A stretch of 64,000 bases of DNA from contig CM070730.1 of NCBI GenBank assembly GCA_036346275.1, positions 10,788,309 to 10,852,308 on the forward strand, in the 5' to 3' direction. Positions within the stretch are counted from its first letter, which is position 1; the number at the start of each line of letters is the position of its first letter. Below, in pieces: positions 35,463 through 46,260 of this stretch. Source of the DNA: Otatea glauca. Its lineage: Eukaryota > Streptophyta > Magnoliopsida > Poales > Poaceae. Both the position numbers and the translations under genes were made by a program. The notes under the pieces were generated by a model, which was not told the origin of the DNA, did not search any database, and saw only the letters and a list, made by a program, of their open reading frames with translations.

Positions 35463-36471
35463 ACCATACAAATGACGATGATGATGACGATTTCATGCCA
35501 CCTAGGCCAGAAAACTTGTGTCATCGGAGTCCTCCCAATTCTGACGTTGATATTACATTAAGCCCTATCATCAATCCAAGCGTAATACCCCGTCAGCCAC
35601 CAATATATAACTTTACTTTTTTTTTACCATGCCCTATCCCTACTATCCTGACAACCATGGCCATAGAATGTATGGTTTTGTGACTTATGTTGTATCCCAG
35701 TTTTATGAATTCTTTAAGGCATGTATGTATCTATGTTGTATCCCAGTTTTGCACCCCATAATTTAATCTTGTCATCGCCTGAGAAATTATTTTTAACTTG
35801 CCCACGCTGCTTCGGTGGAATTTTTTTATACCATTTCCAGCGCTTGATAATTTATGCGTTCATTTTTGCTTAGAAAATTATGCAGGGAGTTTGGAAATCG
35901 GCTTTTATTTTTGCCATTTTTTTAGTTTTGACGCCGTAATTTTTTTTCTGTAAAATAGCCGATCTCGCGATAAAATTGTATGAATAGCAAAATAATAAGG
36001 CAATGTTGTTTTGTTCGATCGAGAATTTTTTCCAATCATTTTGAAGCGGCACACAATATTATTGCCAGCGGTTGGGATCGGCGGAATTCTTTCTTTGCGC
36101 GCTCGTGACTCGCTGGATTTTATTTTGTGAGGTGCGATTTCCCATTACTAGAGGCAAAAATTCACTATACGCTGTAATACAGTACAAATTTGCAGCGTGT
36201 CGTGACAACAACTATTTTCGGGACAAACAGATAACCAGGGCAAATTTTTCACTGCGCAGAAAAAAGCAAGTGCGTCACGACTGCACAAAACAAGAATCCC
36301 GCCGACCCTAACCTAAGTCCACTGAATTATCGGAATTTTGTCGCGATCATAGCTATTTTCGAAAAAAATTATACGCAAAGAGCTAATATACTCAAAAATT
36401 CGCAGTCTAGCGCAAAATTTTTTTTCAGATTTGTAAGCGAGAAAAAATTGGCCAGGAAAAAAATGGGACGT
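35463..36471 (+). other. MULE 1 right-hand interior, no gene seen
   Basis: AT-rich sequence with A/T homopolymers between the possible second gene and the right terminal repeat. A 62-codon frame at 35495-35683 is Pro/Ile-rich and not recognised; it may be the tail of the preceding ORF. Nothing else is supported. Confidence 0.5.
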
Positions 36472-36733
36472 GCCCCCCGCCCCCGAGTTCCAGCGGACTG
36501 AAACCGCTAGATTCGGCCTCGCGGCTGTACCGCACGCGTTTTTAAAGAAAACCGCGCACTGCGTCCGCTGAAATCCGGATTAAAATTTTTTCCCGCGGAT
36601 CCGGTCCGCTGGAAAATGAATAAAAAAATACCGCGGATGGGGACCGCTGGATTATACTGTACAACGGCTATTTTTGTTATTTCTTCAGAACGGCGGCTAA
36701 TCGCGAAAAAAATTAATCATGCTGGGCTAGAAC
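36472..36733 (-). repeat. MULE 1 right terminal inverted repeat
   Basis: It is the reverse complement of 12872-13155, sharing GGTCCGCTGGAAAATGAATA, GGATTATACTGTAC and the terminal CATGCTGGGCTAGAAC. The outer end is placed at 36733, where similarity to the left arm fades. Confidence 0.85.
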
Positions 36734-37690
36734 AGTTTAAATTTATGATAACCAAGCCCATCTGGCACAATTAGCCCGAACACGTTTGCTATATGCACTG
36801 GACGGCCTGTGGCCCAGACTCAAACTATAATTAGCAATTCCTAAATAAATTGGGCCAGCCAGACACGGCACGGGGTCACCGTTCACCAACAACGCACAGG
36901 CCCAACCAGCCCAATCGTGAACTTTTTACAGCGCCACCGTAGTACCGTACTACTAGCGTAACGGGGTCCACGACTCCCAGCCGCATGGTCCCTGGACGTT
37001 CTTGCGCCACTAGTCCACTACCAAACAAGAGGTGAATAAATCTGCCACCTTTCCCTGCTTGTTGTAGCGTCGAACGCCTGAGGTAGTGAGGTTTTCCTTC
37101 TCATGCCTGGCAACCATTGCACATCACTCGCTCCAGGGGAATCGTTCTTACCAAGTAGCAACACGAAGGCAGGCAGCGCACCACACCGTCCGCAACTTGG
37201 GAGCGCCGGCGCCTCCGACCGTGACGCCGTTGCTGCCCTCCCACGCCAAAATCATCTCTCTTTCGGAATAAAATCTCATCATCTCGCGTCTTTTGTCCGC
37301 ACGGTGTGGGTGGAGAGGCACGGTCGGTTGGCACCGACCTGTCGTGGAGCCAGCCTTGCAGTCCTGTCATGCACAGCAGCCGCACGCAGATTCAGAACCA
37401 AGTGAAGAGAGACTCCACAACAGCTGCTCAAAAAGAAATGGCACGAATGGACCAAAGGACATCACAATATAAAAGACTATGTGTCGTTTGTGTACCTCTT
37501 GTCCAATGTGAGCATCGACAAGGTGGATGGCAACCAAAAAGAACATGGTCGTCTGACTCATCTCTCAACATCCGTGCTGAATTAGGCCATTCCCCATGTA
37601 GTTGTACAATGCTATTTGGCGATATTGTTCCTTCCAAAATAGTCCCCTAGCATATTCAACACGAACGGAGCAGGACAGTACGATTGCACC
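36734..37690. other. upstream region of the HMA gene, no gene seen
   Basis: It contains several GGCCCA/TGGGCC words (near 36790-36910), common in grass promoters. The GC-rich stretch 37080-37400 has short overlapping frames on both strands with no recognisable domain. Confidence 0.5.
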
Positions 37691-37702
37691 TTTATATAAA
37701 GG
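37691..37702 (+). promoter_or_regulatory. TATA box of the HMA gene
   Basis: TTTATATAAAGG is an excellent plant TATA box, 115 bp before the ATG, implying a leader of roughly 85 nt. Confidence 0.7.
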
Positions 37703-37816
37703 AACCCCGCGCCATCATCAGCTTTAGTTTCTTCTCATTGTTCATACCTCAGCAGAGCATTCTCTAGTATAGCCTTTCCTTTGCTTTCCTTTCCTCAACT
37801 CCATTCAGAGATTCAG

Positions 37817-39229
37817 ATGGCTCAGGTAGGCTGCCAAAACTCTCTCTGATGGTTTTGATTCTTCAATTCCTTCAATCACTCGCTCACACCTTCGTATTGT
37901 TTGGTTAATTCTCAGCAGAAGGTGGTGCTGAGGGTTCCAACCATGACCGACGACAAGATTAAGCAGAAAGCTATCGAAGCTGTTGCGGATATCTACGGTA
38001 ACAATTTGCACCATCCCTCGCTTGTTTAGCTGTTCAAACTTGGAGAATATGGTCCGATCTTTGATCAAAAGACATTAGAGATGAAAAATGAAAAAAGTGG
38101 CATAATATTTCTTTCATCACTCAATCTATAGTTCACTATTTGAAAGCGTTAGCACGGGTTTTAAGTGGAAGCTTGAAAAGAGAAATCATGTTAGGTCTGG
38201 TGGAATTTGTTTGTTACACATATTAACATGAAGATGAGGACCAGGGTTCACAAAACCGACGAAAACCGTTTTCGAGCGTACCGCTGAGGTTCGAAATCAA
38301 AAACCGTTCGGTAAACCGATCCATTCAAAAAAAAAATTAAAAAATTAAAAATTTTGAAAAAATTTATGCGCTCGGTTTTTCGTCAAAAACCGCTCACAAA
38401 AACCGTTTTGCGATGAACATCTAGTTGGCAGCGGTTTTTCTATTTTTTTAGAATTTTTCAGAAAAAATTTGAATTATTAACCCTTCGGTTTTTGACGGTT
38501 TTTGAGCGGTTTTCCGAGCGATTTTTGCGGTTTTCGTACCGCGAATTTCGAAATTCGGTTTTGTGAACCTGATGAGGACCATTCAGTAAGGTCACATGAT
38601 ATAGCTAAGCATACAAAAGGGCTTATTTTTTATATAGGAAATTAATTAATATGGGCCCTTCGCAGGTGAATAACTGTACATAAAGTTGGTACATGTTTGA
38701 TAGAAGAACTGGATGTTTCATATCAAAATATTATCACATAAACATTTAAAAACTTGCATCTTTGAAAAAGAACGTTTGGCAACTTGTATCTTCTTTGTTA
38801 TGTGAAAAAGCTTGCTGTCAGATGATATACATATTATAATCTTTGGAAGAGCTATTTCTCCAATGCAGTTTTTTGTATGCCATATCTGAACACCAGATAA
38901 AACGGTAGATGAATATATTGATAGAAAGGGTGCGAACAGGAAAAGCAATATTATTATGTCAGACAGAAAATTTGATGCAACACACAATTACACGCCTCAT
39001 TTCATCCACAGGTATTGATTCCATAGCTGCGGATCTGAAGGAGAATAAGATGACCATCATAGGCGAAATGGACACCGTGGCGATTGCAAAGAAATTAAAG
39101 AAGATTGGGAAGATTGACATTATGTCTGTTGGACCTGCAAAAGAAGAAAAGAAGGAAGAAAAGAAAGAAGAGAAGAAAGAGGAGAAGAAAGAGGAAAAGA
39201 AAGAAGAGAAGAAAGAAGAGAAGAAATGA
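37817..39229 (+). CDS. heavy-metal-associated (HMA) domain protein with Lys/Glu tail
   Basis: Three exons: 37817-37825, 37919-37997 (or from 37916) and 39012-39229, giving 101 or 102 aa. The fold is a single HMA domain: KVVLRVPTMTDDKIKQKA, then GIDSIAADLKENKMTIIG and AIAKKLKKIGKIDIMSVG. The metal-binding CxxC expected in the loop after the first strand is replaced by TMTDD, so copper or zinc binding is unlikely. This resembles the grass HMA proteins known as relatives of blast-effector targets, but that link is only by family. The tail is seven EEKK repeats followed by TGA, with no CaaX isoprenylation box. Intron 2 carries a hAT MITE. Confidence 0.88.
38242..38571. mobile_element. hAT-type MITE in intron 2 of the HMA gene
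   Basis: A 330-bp element starts CAGGGTTCACAAAACCG and ends CGGTTTTGTGAACCTG. A perfect 8-bp duplication, ATGAGGAC, flanks it (38234-38241 and 38572-38579). The interior repeats AAAACCG/CGGTTTT words. It lies in the same family as 48077-48364. Confidence 0.92.
39143..39226 (+). repeat. 12-bp coding minisatellite giving seven EEKK repeats
   Basis: GAAGAAAAGAAG-like units with A/G synonymous changes encode EEKK seven times up to the stop codon. The codon variation between units argues against a very recent slippage event. Confidence 0.85.
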
Positions 39230-40446
39230 TAAAACCATAAAGCACACAGCACCATTGCGCGGCATTTCTCCCGTCTGCAATTGCAATAGCTTCGACTTCT
39301 GATTAATGTTTCTATGTGAAACTACTCGGTACAATTATACTACAAAGTACATATGAGATTAGCATATTCCCTTACAAAAAAACAAGCATGTGCACTGCTT
39401 TCTCAGCGTCTACACACCCTACCTCGTCAATTTGTCTTCGTACATGACTAAATGCTCAGCCTTTAAGATACCAACACCCATTTGGCAACTCAAAAAAATA
39501 CGGCTATTATGCTGAATCCTTGCAGGCCTGTACCTACCATATTAATTATTTGAACACTTTTTCATCAAAAGAAATGGAGGACTGCACATACAGAAGGTTG
39601 AAAATGACTACAACAATTAACAATTAAACTGACGTGCTGCACCTATCGCTGTCCCTTAAAGACAAGGTAAAATTTAAAATAGGTATTGCATAGCGATAAA
39701 CAAACGAGTGATGGTATAATAATCTAAAAGAGCACTACCATGGATCCATGGCGCAACATAGCATAGGCTTTCAGCTCTTACTGCTACAAGATAACACCCA
39801 ATACATGTACTGATGTGCAGTTTTTTGTCTGATTTGTGACATGTAATCCACTAAGCCTCTGCTAGGGTCGGCAGAAATGAGAATAGAAAGCAATATAGAG
39901 TGTTTTGCATGCTATCAAATCAGAGAACCAAGAAAAGTTTGAAGGTAGATTAGTTAACAAGACTATGTTCTATTGTCATTTAGTTGAACTGTACGCCTCA
40001 TATTTTACTTAGGATGAGTTTTTTACACTATAAACATATATCGATAATGGAAGATCAGATGTGATATTGTCATCTGGTTCGAGAGACTACGATTAGGAAT
40101 AGATCAACTATACTGTATATGACAGTGCAATAGAACAAAGATTGGATATTCTATTTAGGACTAGTGAATCAGGGTATAATTCATTACTTGAGCCCTGACT
40201 ACTGCCAACCACCCCATCCCATTCCATTATTGCATACAAAAATTAGAGTATACAACATTACATTTCTGTACTTCATCACTAAATAAGGAACCCTACATCG
40301 CAAGTGCTACATCAAGTATATAACAATTAGAGTGCAGCTGGTTTCACAGGATACTCCCATATGATCCATCTTTCTGGAATGGAACAACCTTTCTGGAATG
40401 GAACAACCAAACAGGAGCAACTCTGCATCTAATTATGGGTCTCTTC
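39230..40446. other. intergenic, downstream of HMA and PPR loci
   Basis: AT-rich sequence holding the 3' flanks of two converging loci. A short 19-bp duplication CTTTCTGGAATGGAACAAC occurs at about 40369-40408. No gene or element was identified. Confidence 0.6.
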
Positions 40447-41958
40447 TCAGCATCTTCTATATCCCCTGAACCTTGACAACAAATGAAGATAATGGCCCTT
40501 ATCTGTCATGTACGTAATGACATTATTAGCTTCAGAATCCTTCCCAGCATTTCGCAATCTACTCACTACACTGAGAAGTTTGGTGTGCATCCATGCAAGT
40601 CCATGTCCTTCAGCATAGAGCATGCTTTATCAAACTTCCCTACTATGCAAAGTCCACGTATCATTGAATTGTACATGTACACATTCGGAAGCTGCCCTCT
40701 CACCAGCATATCACCAAACAACTTCTGGGATTCCTCAAATTCCCCGGCTGCCACATAGCCTGTGACCATAACAGTGTAACAGACAACGTCTGGCTCACAC
40801 CCTTTGTTGACCATCTCATCAAAGAAATACTTGCAAGCTTCTAGGTTGCCAGCACGGCTGAAACCATCTATCAAGTTTGTGAAATGGAGCACATTAGGTA
40901 CAAAACCAATATTACTCATATAGTTCAGCAAATTGAGAGCTGCAAGTGATTTGTCTCCTTTACCAAAGCACATGAAGCAAGAGATTGTAAGTATGGAGGT
41001 CAGGCATAAGCCCATTTCCCCCCATCTCATCGAGCAACCTATGGAACTGATCCAACTTCCCAAGCATATACTTTGCACGCATCACCACATTGTACGTCAA
41101 TACATCAGGCGAGTGCCCCTCGATGATCGTTTCCTGGTGAACCCAGACGATCAGTGACTACTGCTCTATCATCAGGAGCGTGTGCAACATCGCATTGAAC
41201 GAATTCATGAACGGGCGGTAGTTGAAACTACTTGGCTTGATGAACTTCTTCACCAGCATCCGCCTAATCCCGGCCTGCCCGCACGTGCATATCAAGAGGT
41301 GGAACGTCCGGGCAGAGACAGGCAACCCCTTCTCCGCCATCTCCTCAAGCAGCCGCCACATTGCCTTGACCTCCCCACACTCGGCAAAGACCTTCATGGC
41401 GAGGCTGTACATGCTCGTGCCGTGCCGGTACCCCTCCTGCTGCTCCGCCCACACGAAGAACTTGTACGCCAGCTTCGGGTACCTAGCGCGGTTCATACTG
41501 TCAACAGACACAACAGTCCTGAACAGCACTTCCCTAACAAGCGCGTTGGACACCCTCGGGCGCATTTCTTCGAGCGCCTGGCCAGCGTTGAACCCCGGGC
41601 CGTCCTGCATCAAAACCTTGAAAATACTGTCCGCCTCCAACCTCAATTCCTCAAAGAACCTCCTCCTGGAACCGGAACCAGAAGACAAATTTTCGCCAAC
41701 ATCGTCGTCGTCACTCTCCGGCTGGCCGGGCGGCGGCAGCCGGAGGAGCACCTCCTGCGGGACGCGGCCGGCATCCAGGCCTACTCCCTCCTCCCCTCCC
41801 TCGCAGACGCTATCAGCATCGTGCGTCCCGACCTCTGACCCTTCGCTGCCGTTTCTTGAATGGTCGCCGCAGAGGCGGGCGGAGAACAGCCGGGCGGCTC
41901 GGAGCGGAGGTGGGTGAGCGCCCGGGATCATAGGGAGGCAGCGCTCAGAAGCCCGCAC
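40447..41958 (-). pseudogene. P-class PPR protein, At3g60050/At1g55630-like, disabled
   Basis: From 41958 the minus frame gives a 266-codon N-terminal half ending in TAG at 41158-41160, where relatives have a Tyr. It includes YKFFVWAEQQEGYRHG, VFAECGEVKAMWRLLEEM and FNYRPFMNSFNAMLHTLL. The frame continues past the stop (HSPDVLTYNVVM, LMPDLHTYNLLLHVL). A one-base insertion near 40965 shifts to GKGDKSLAALNLLNYM. PPR repeats follow to GCTPNF. A second disruption at about 40566-40580 is followed by the expected C-terminus (RLRNAGK, then KGHYLHLLS) ending TGA at 40447-40449. Such proteins normally bind organellar RNA. With three lesions it is most likely a pseudogene, unless the assembly is in error. 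Confidence 0.88.
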
Positions 41959-42111
41959 AAGCGCATCTCCCGCGAGCGAATGCGGGTGACGTGGTAGTGA
42001 GCTCTAGTTCGTAGGGTGGTGGCGAGTGCCGACGCCGATGGCGGGGACGAAGCTTTTGCTCGATGAGTTGTGGACCTTGTGGTGTTTGGGAAGACGAGGA
42101 GGAAGCGGCGG

Positions 42112-43539
42112 CGCCGTTTCAAATTTCGGTTTCGGAATAAATTTCGTCCCGGGCCGGATAACAAAATTTTGGCGAAATTTCGAGATTTCGGAATTAATTC
42201 GGACAAAATTTGAATTTGAAAATTCAAATCCAGTCCAATCCGAAAAACTGAATTCGCGAAAAACTCGAATTTCGGGTTTTTGCACTTTGGTCGAAAAGTG
42301 GTCTAAACGTTATCGAAAAATTTTGAAATTTTTTTGGAGGTTCCTGACACAATGCTGATATTCTCACAAAAGTTTCAGCTGATGATCACATCTGAGGAAT
42401 TTTTAAAAATTCGGAGAGTGGTACTGTCCTGATAAAACATTGACCGATAAGTTTGATTGGAATGGAAAATGGTACAAATCAAGTTATAAGCTGTTGAAAT
42501 TTTTTGTGCATGGTTATGATCCATAACTAATGTTCTCATAAAAATTTCAGCTGATTATCACATGTGAGGAATTTTTAAAAATTCGTAGAGTGGCGCTGTC
42601 CTGATAGAACACTGACCGACAAGTTTGATCCGAATGGAAAATGATACAAATGAAGTTAAAAACTGTTGAAATTTTTTGTGTATGGTTATGATGTATCTAT
42701 AATGCTCTCATAAAATTTCAGATGATGATCAAACTGTATGAATTTTTAAAAATTCGAACAAGATTTCATCGCCATGTTAAAAGGCTTACCGGCAAACTTG
42801 AACAAAATGAAAAATTATGTAAACCATAAATTTTTTTGAAAATTTTAAATAATGGTGATAAGGAAGTTCTTAATATCCCATAAAAATTGTAATTCATGAT
42901 CATACTTCAGTGAATTTATAAAATTCTTACAAGGCACAGTACCATTTATGTTCTTTTCTTTTTTATTTTTGAAATATAATATAACAAACGAAACGAAGTT
43001 CAATGCTTACATAGATTTGATTGACCAAACAAACCAAGTTTAAATTTTTTGAAAAATTTATATAATGTTACTGAGTCAATTATTAATCTCTCAAAAAAAA
43101 ATTAGATCATAATCACACTCAACAAAATTTATAAAATTCTGACAATATAACTGTCCCAATTATGTTCATTCTGTTTTTGATTTTTTAAATATAACAAATG
43201 AAGTTAAATTATTTTAAAAAAAAATTATGTATGATCCTAATCTACTAAGGATAGTACCATAAAATTTTTAGATATTTATCATGCATGTAAAATTTTATAC
43301 AAATCTGACAGTGTTTCTGCCAAAATTTTAAAATATTTAAAAAATTAGGTTTTTCAACAAATTTTCATAGGTGATGACTTTCATAAAGGTTATTGGACCA
43401 AATCCGTTCCTAAAACTTTCAAAACCGGTCAAAAAACACGAAATTTCGCAAAAAAAAAAAACAAAATTTCTGATTTTACTGTAGCAATTTCAAAAAAATT
43501 TAATTTTCTTTCCGGTTGGTACTTGCGATTTCGGGGTTG
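42112..43539. mobile_element. hAT-like non-autonomous element, copy 3
   Basis: The roughly 1.43-kb block is an inverted-orientation relative of 11052-12619. The run AGGTTCCTGACACAATGCTG and the palindrome GAATTTTTAAAAATTC (near 42400, 42575 and 42745) match it as reverse complement. The ends are placed by similarity. GGCGCC occurs on both sides but does not give a clean 8-bp duplication. It begins about 150 bp upstream of the PPR start codon. Confidence 0.75.
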
Positions 43540-44552
43540 GGCGCCAAGAGGAGCAGTGTCGCCGTCGTGTGTTCGGGCTCGGCTCGATTCCGCTCAGGAA
43601 AGAGAAATCATTTCCAGGCCAGACTTTGGTTTCCCTATTAGGCCGTGGGCCAATTTTTGGGCTTCCCAAACAAGCCTTTATTGGGCTTAACGGCCCATGT
43701 TGGGCCTTCGTCCTAGCAAACTCAAAACACTTTATCGGCTGAATTTGTATTCTAAACAGGTCCTATCCAATTTCGTTAAGAATAGGCCGAGTACGTCCAT
43801 GCTAATTTTGGGCCGTAAGTCGAAAGGCCTTATATGATGACAACGAGATGAGCCTACTGTGATAAGCCCAACCATAACATCAAAGAGCTCTTTCCAAAAG
43901 AACTTTCTAAGGCAAAAGAACCACGTTTGCTGTTTACTAGTAATCGCGCACGTGCAATTTATGTTTTCTGCCTTAACAAAAAGGCGAGAAATGTATCTGG
44001 TAGTTGTTTGAAATGTAGGCGTGGCATCTGACATTCCTTTTCCAAGATGTTACTATGGCAGACAGGAGTGAAACAGCAAAAAAAAAAACATGGATATGCT
44101 AATGTAAAAGTTTGAATTGGTCTGACAGGAAGTCTAATTCAAAGTGAGGTTTATCATAATTAAGGTCGAATGGGAACCAAAAAGAATACAAAATATATAT
44201 GTTCGACAAGCAAGACAGCTTTGTATGACAATAGTTCGTCCATTTTCTTAAACTGAACAGAAACCTAACCTTTTGCTGACATTCATACTTGTTTTATCTT
44301 ATGATTTGGACACACAGACAATCTGATCTTCTAGATAGGATGTACAGCTATCCTAGCTTAAAATTTTAGGAATCCTAGTAAAAAAATCTGTACACCCACT
44401 ACCAGATTCTGCATCTTCCCCGAGTGCCAAAAACACAGTGCAATGTAGAATTCATGAGAAGAGAACACACACTCAGAAAGGTAGATACCAATATTTGAGA
44501 TTGTTTGTCCTTTGTGCTTTGTTGATTGTTGTTGCAAAACTTATGCCAATTA
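43540..44552. other. intergenic with GGCCCA-type motifs
   Basis: 43600-43830 holds several GGCCCA/TGGGCC/GGGCCG words typical of plant promoters. No gene beside it could be identified; the hAT-like copy at 42112 may have displaced it from one. The remaining sequence is AT-rich with no supported feature. Confidence 0.5.
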
Positions 44553-44812
44553 CTCCCTCCGTCCAAGTTTTATAAGATGTATTTTCTCTAAGCATATAAA
44601 GCAACAAGATATTAAAAATGATAGACTAGCCCTAATTATTATCTCTAAGCATTATATTCAATATATGCATGTAGAAAATATTAAGTATATCTAGATATTT
44701 ATTAAGAGTATAAAAGAAATATCACATTATTTGCATTGAAATATAAAATACACACTATATTTATAGATAAGATTACTTAAAAAGTACGTGGTGTAAACTT
44801 AGACGGAGGGAG
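44553..44812. mobile_element. Stowaway MITE (Tc1/mariner type)
   Basis: A 260-bp AT-rich element begins CTCCCTCCGTCCAAGTTT and ends AAACTTAGACGGAGGGAG, flanked by TA on both sides (44551-44552 and 44813-44814). These are the terminal sequence and target duplication of Stowaway MITEs. Confidence 0.95.
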
Positions 44813-46066
44813 TACAGTTAAAATGTGCTATCGCTGCAGTGAAAATGATTTAGACAAAAATGATATACAACAATAGGAGAAATATTTACATACACAAAGC
44901 AGTGTAGTTTTGCATCTACAGAAAGCAGTTTACCCAGTTATACATCATTATTCTCATAGAGGTGCTTCCATGCTTTACTTTTTGACAATTGCAAAAATAT
45001 TAAAGCATGAATAAATGGTAGACGGTGATTACGTACCCTTTCGTTTGTTTTAAGATTTATGCAACTTGTATTAGAAATCTGACCACAAGTTACCCAAATG
45101 ACCAAAATCAAATCCATGGGAAATTAGAGACAAATTGTTACCCAAATAAGGATGTCAGGCGGGGGTCAAAGTCGTCGGCGATTGGGCGAGGAAGGCGAGT
45201 AACAGTCGCGCGGCCGAGGGAGGTGTGGAAAGTCCAGGTGCGGCGGCGAAATGGTGGCCCTGTAGATGTCGGGACGGCGCTCCCAGGCAGCGCTGCGATC
45301 CGAGGTGGAGGTCCCCTCTGAGCGGCGTGCGGTGACTCAAGCCTGGTTGTCGGCGACGGCGACTCGGGACGGTGCTCTCCAGGTCATGCTGCGACCCGAG
45401 GCGGTGGTTCCTCCGAGCGGCAGCGGGTGTGCATGGCGTCGTAGGGGCAAAGCAGCCCTGGCAACCATGCTCATCCAGCGAGAAGGGAGCAAATGAGCAG
45501 GAGGGGATGGGTGTCGCCCTGCTGAGAAGGGATTAGACGGAAGGGGATTTGATTACGTTAACTAAAGTGATTAATTGCTTAGAGTGATTGTAGGGTAAAG
45601 ATTTAACTTTGCATGTGAGCCCTCTCATCAATCTGGATGGATGGTCAGAATGCTCTGTATCACTCATGTAGTTAACTAGAAATTTATGTGCAGCGTGCCA
45701 TGTCGCGGGCGTCGCTCTCCACACAAGAAAATCTACAAAACACGCGATTGACACTCAATACACGAGTAAATCGAGAAAAGACGTGAAAAGGATATAAAAA
45801 TAAGATTGTATTTTTCGCAAAAGGGCTTAAACGTAATGCTAGAAAAGCAGAAAAAGGGCATAAATGAAATGCATTTTTTTTAAAAAAAGACTTTTTTTCT
45901 AAAAAAAAGACCTAAACGTAATTTCGATTTTCGTAAAAAGAACACGAGCGCTACTCTTAAAAACGATAAAAGGGTATGGACGTAATATATAAACTTTTTC
46001 GGAAAAAGGATCCAATTGTAATTTTTTTCCCGAAAAGGACCTATCCGTAATTTGTTTTTAAGAAAA
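44813..46066. other. no gene; GC-rich block and periodic AAAAGG...GTAAT tract
   Basis: 45160-45540 is GC-rich and contains partly repeated CGACCCGAGG/CGATCCGAGG words; no domain was seen in its frames. From about 45815 to 46055 the phrase AAAAGGnnnnnnnnGTAAT recurs about six times, for example AAAAGGGCTTAAACGTAAT and AAAAGGACCTATCCGTAAT. Such periodic tracts occur in grass repeats, but I cannot name the element. Confidence 0.5.
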
Positions 46067-46260
46067 GCCGGCCCACTCCCGGCTCAAAACGTCCTGAGCG
46101 CGGGGATTCTGCAATATATAGTATAGGTATGATTTTCTAAGAAAAGGACTCGGATGTAAAAAAATTTGGCCGGCTCGGCTCGAGTCGCGAGCCGAGCCGG
46201 CCCACTCCCGGCTCAAAACATCCTGAGCGCGAGGATTCTGCAATCTATAGTATAGGTATG
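46067..46260. repeat. 65-bp direct repeat pair with a 15-bp perfect hairpin between
   Basis: Copies 46067-46131 and 46196-46260 start GCCGGCCCACTCCCGGCTCA and end TATAGTATAGGTATG, with few differences. Between and overlapping them, 46168-46182 and 46188-46202 form a perfect 15-bp stem (GGCCGGCTCGGCTCG) with a 5-base loop. It looks like the end of a mobile element, but no element class was established. Confidence 0.8.

Larger units (their letters stand above)
12872..36733 (+). mobile_element. Mutator-like element (MULE 1) carrying two nested retroelement insertions
   Basis: Long inverted repeats at 12872-13155 and 36472-36733 face each other across 23.9 kb. Between them lies a MuDR-type transposase remnant on the plus strand. 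Two later insertions, each with its own target duplication, explain the size: a solo LTR (15121-16884) and a gypsy element (20000-34128). Subtracting them with one duplicated copy each leaves about 7.96 kb, normal for an autonomous MULE. A 9-bp target duplication could not be read with confidence; the candidates AATTTTACG and AGTTTAAAT match at only 5 of 9 positions. Confidence 0.85.

Noticed and set aside
37080..37660. Overlapping ORFs upstream of the HMA gene as a separate gene
   Set aside because: No domain, splice structure or promoter of their own; they lie in the upstream region of the HMA gene.
38959..39334. Phe/Ser/Leu-rich minus-strand ORFs that look like membrane proteins
   Set aside because: They are the complement of the EEKK-coding minisatellite in the HMA gene.
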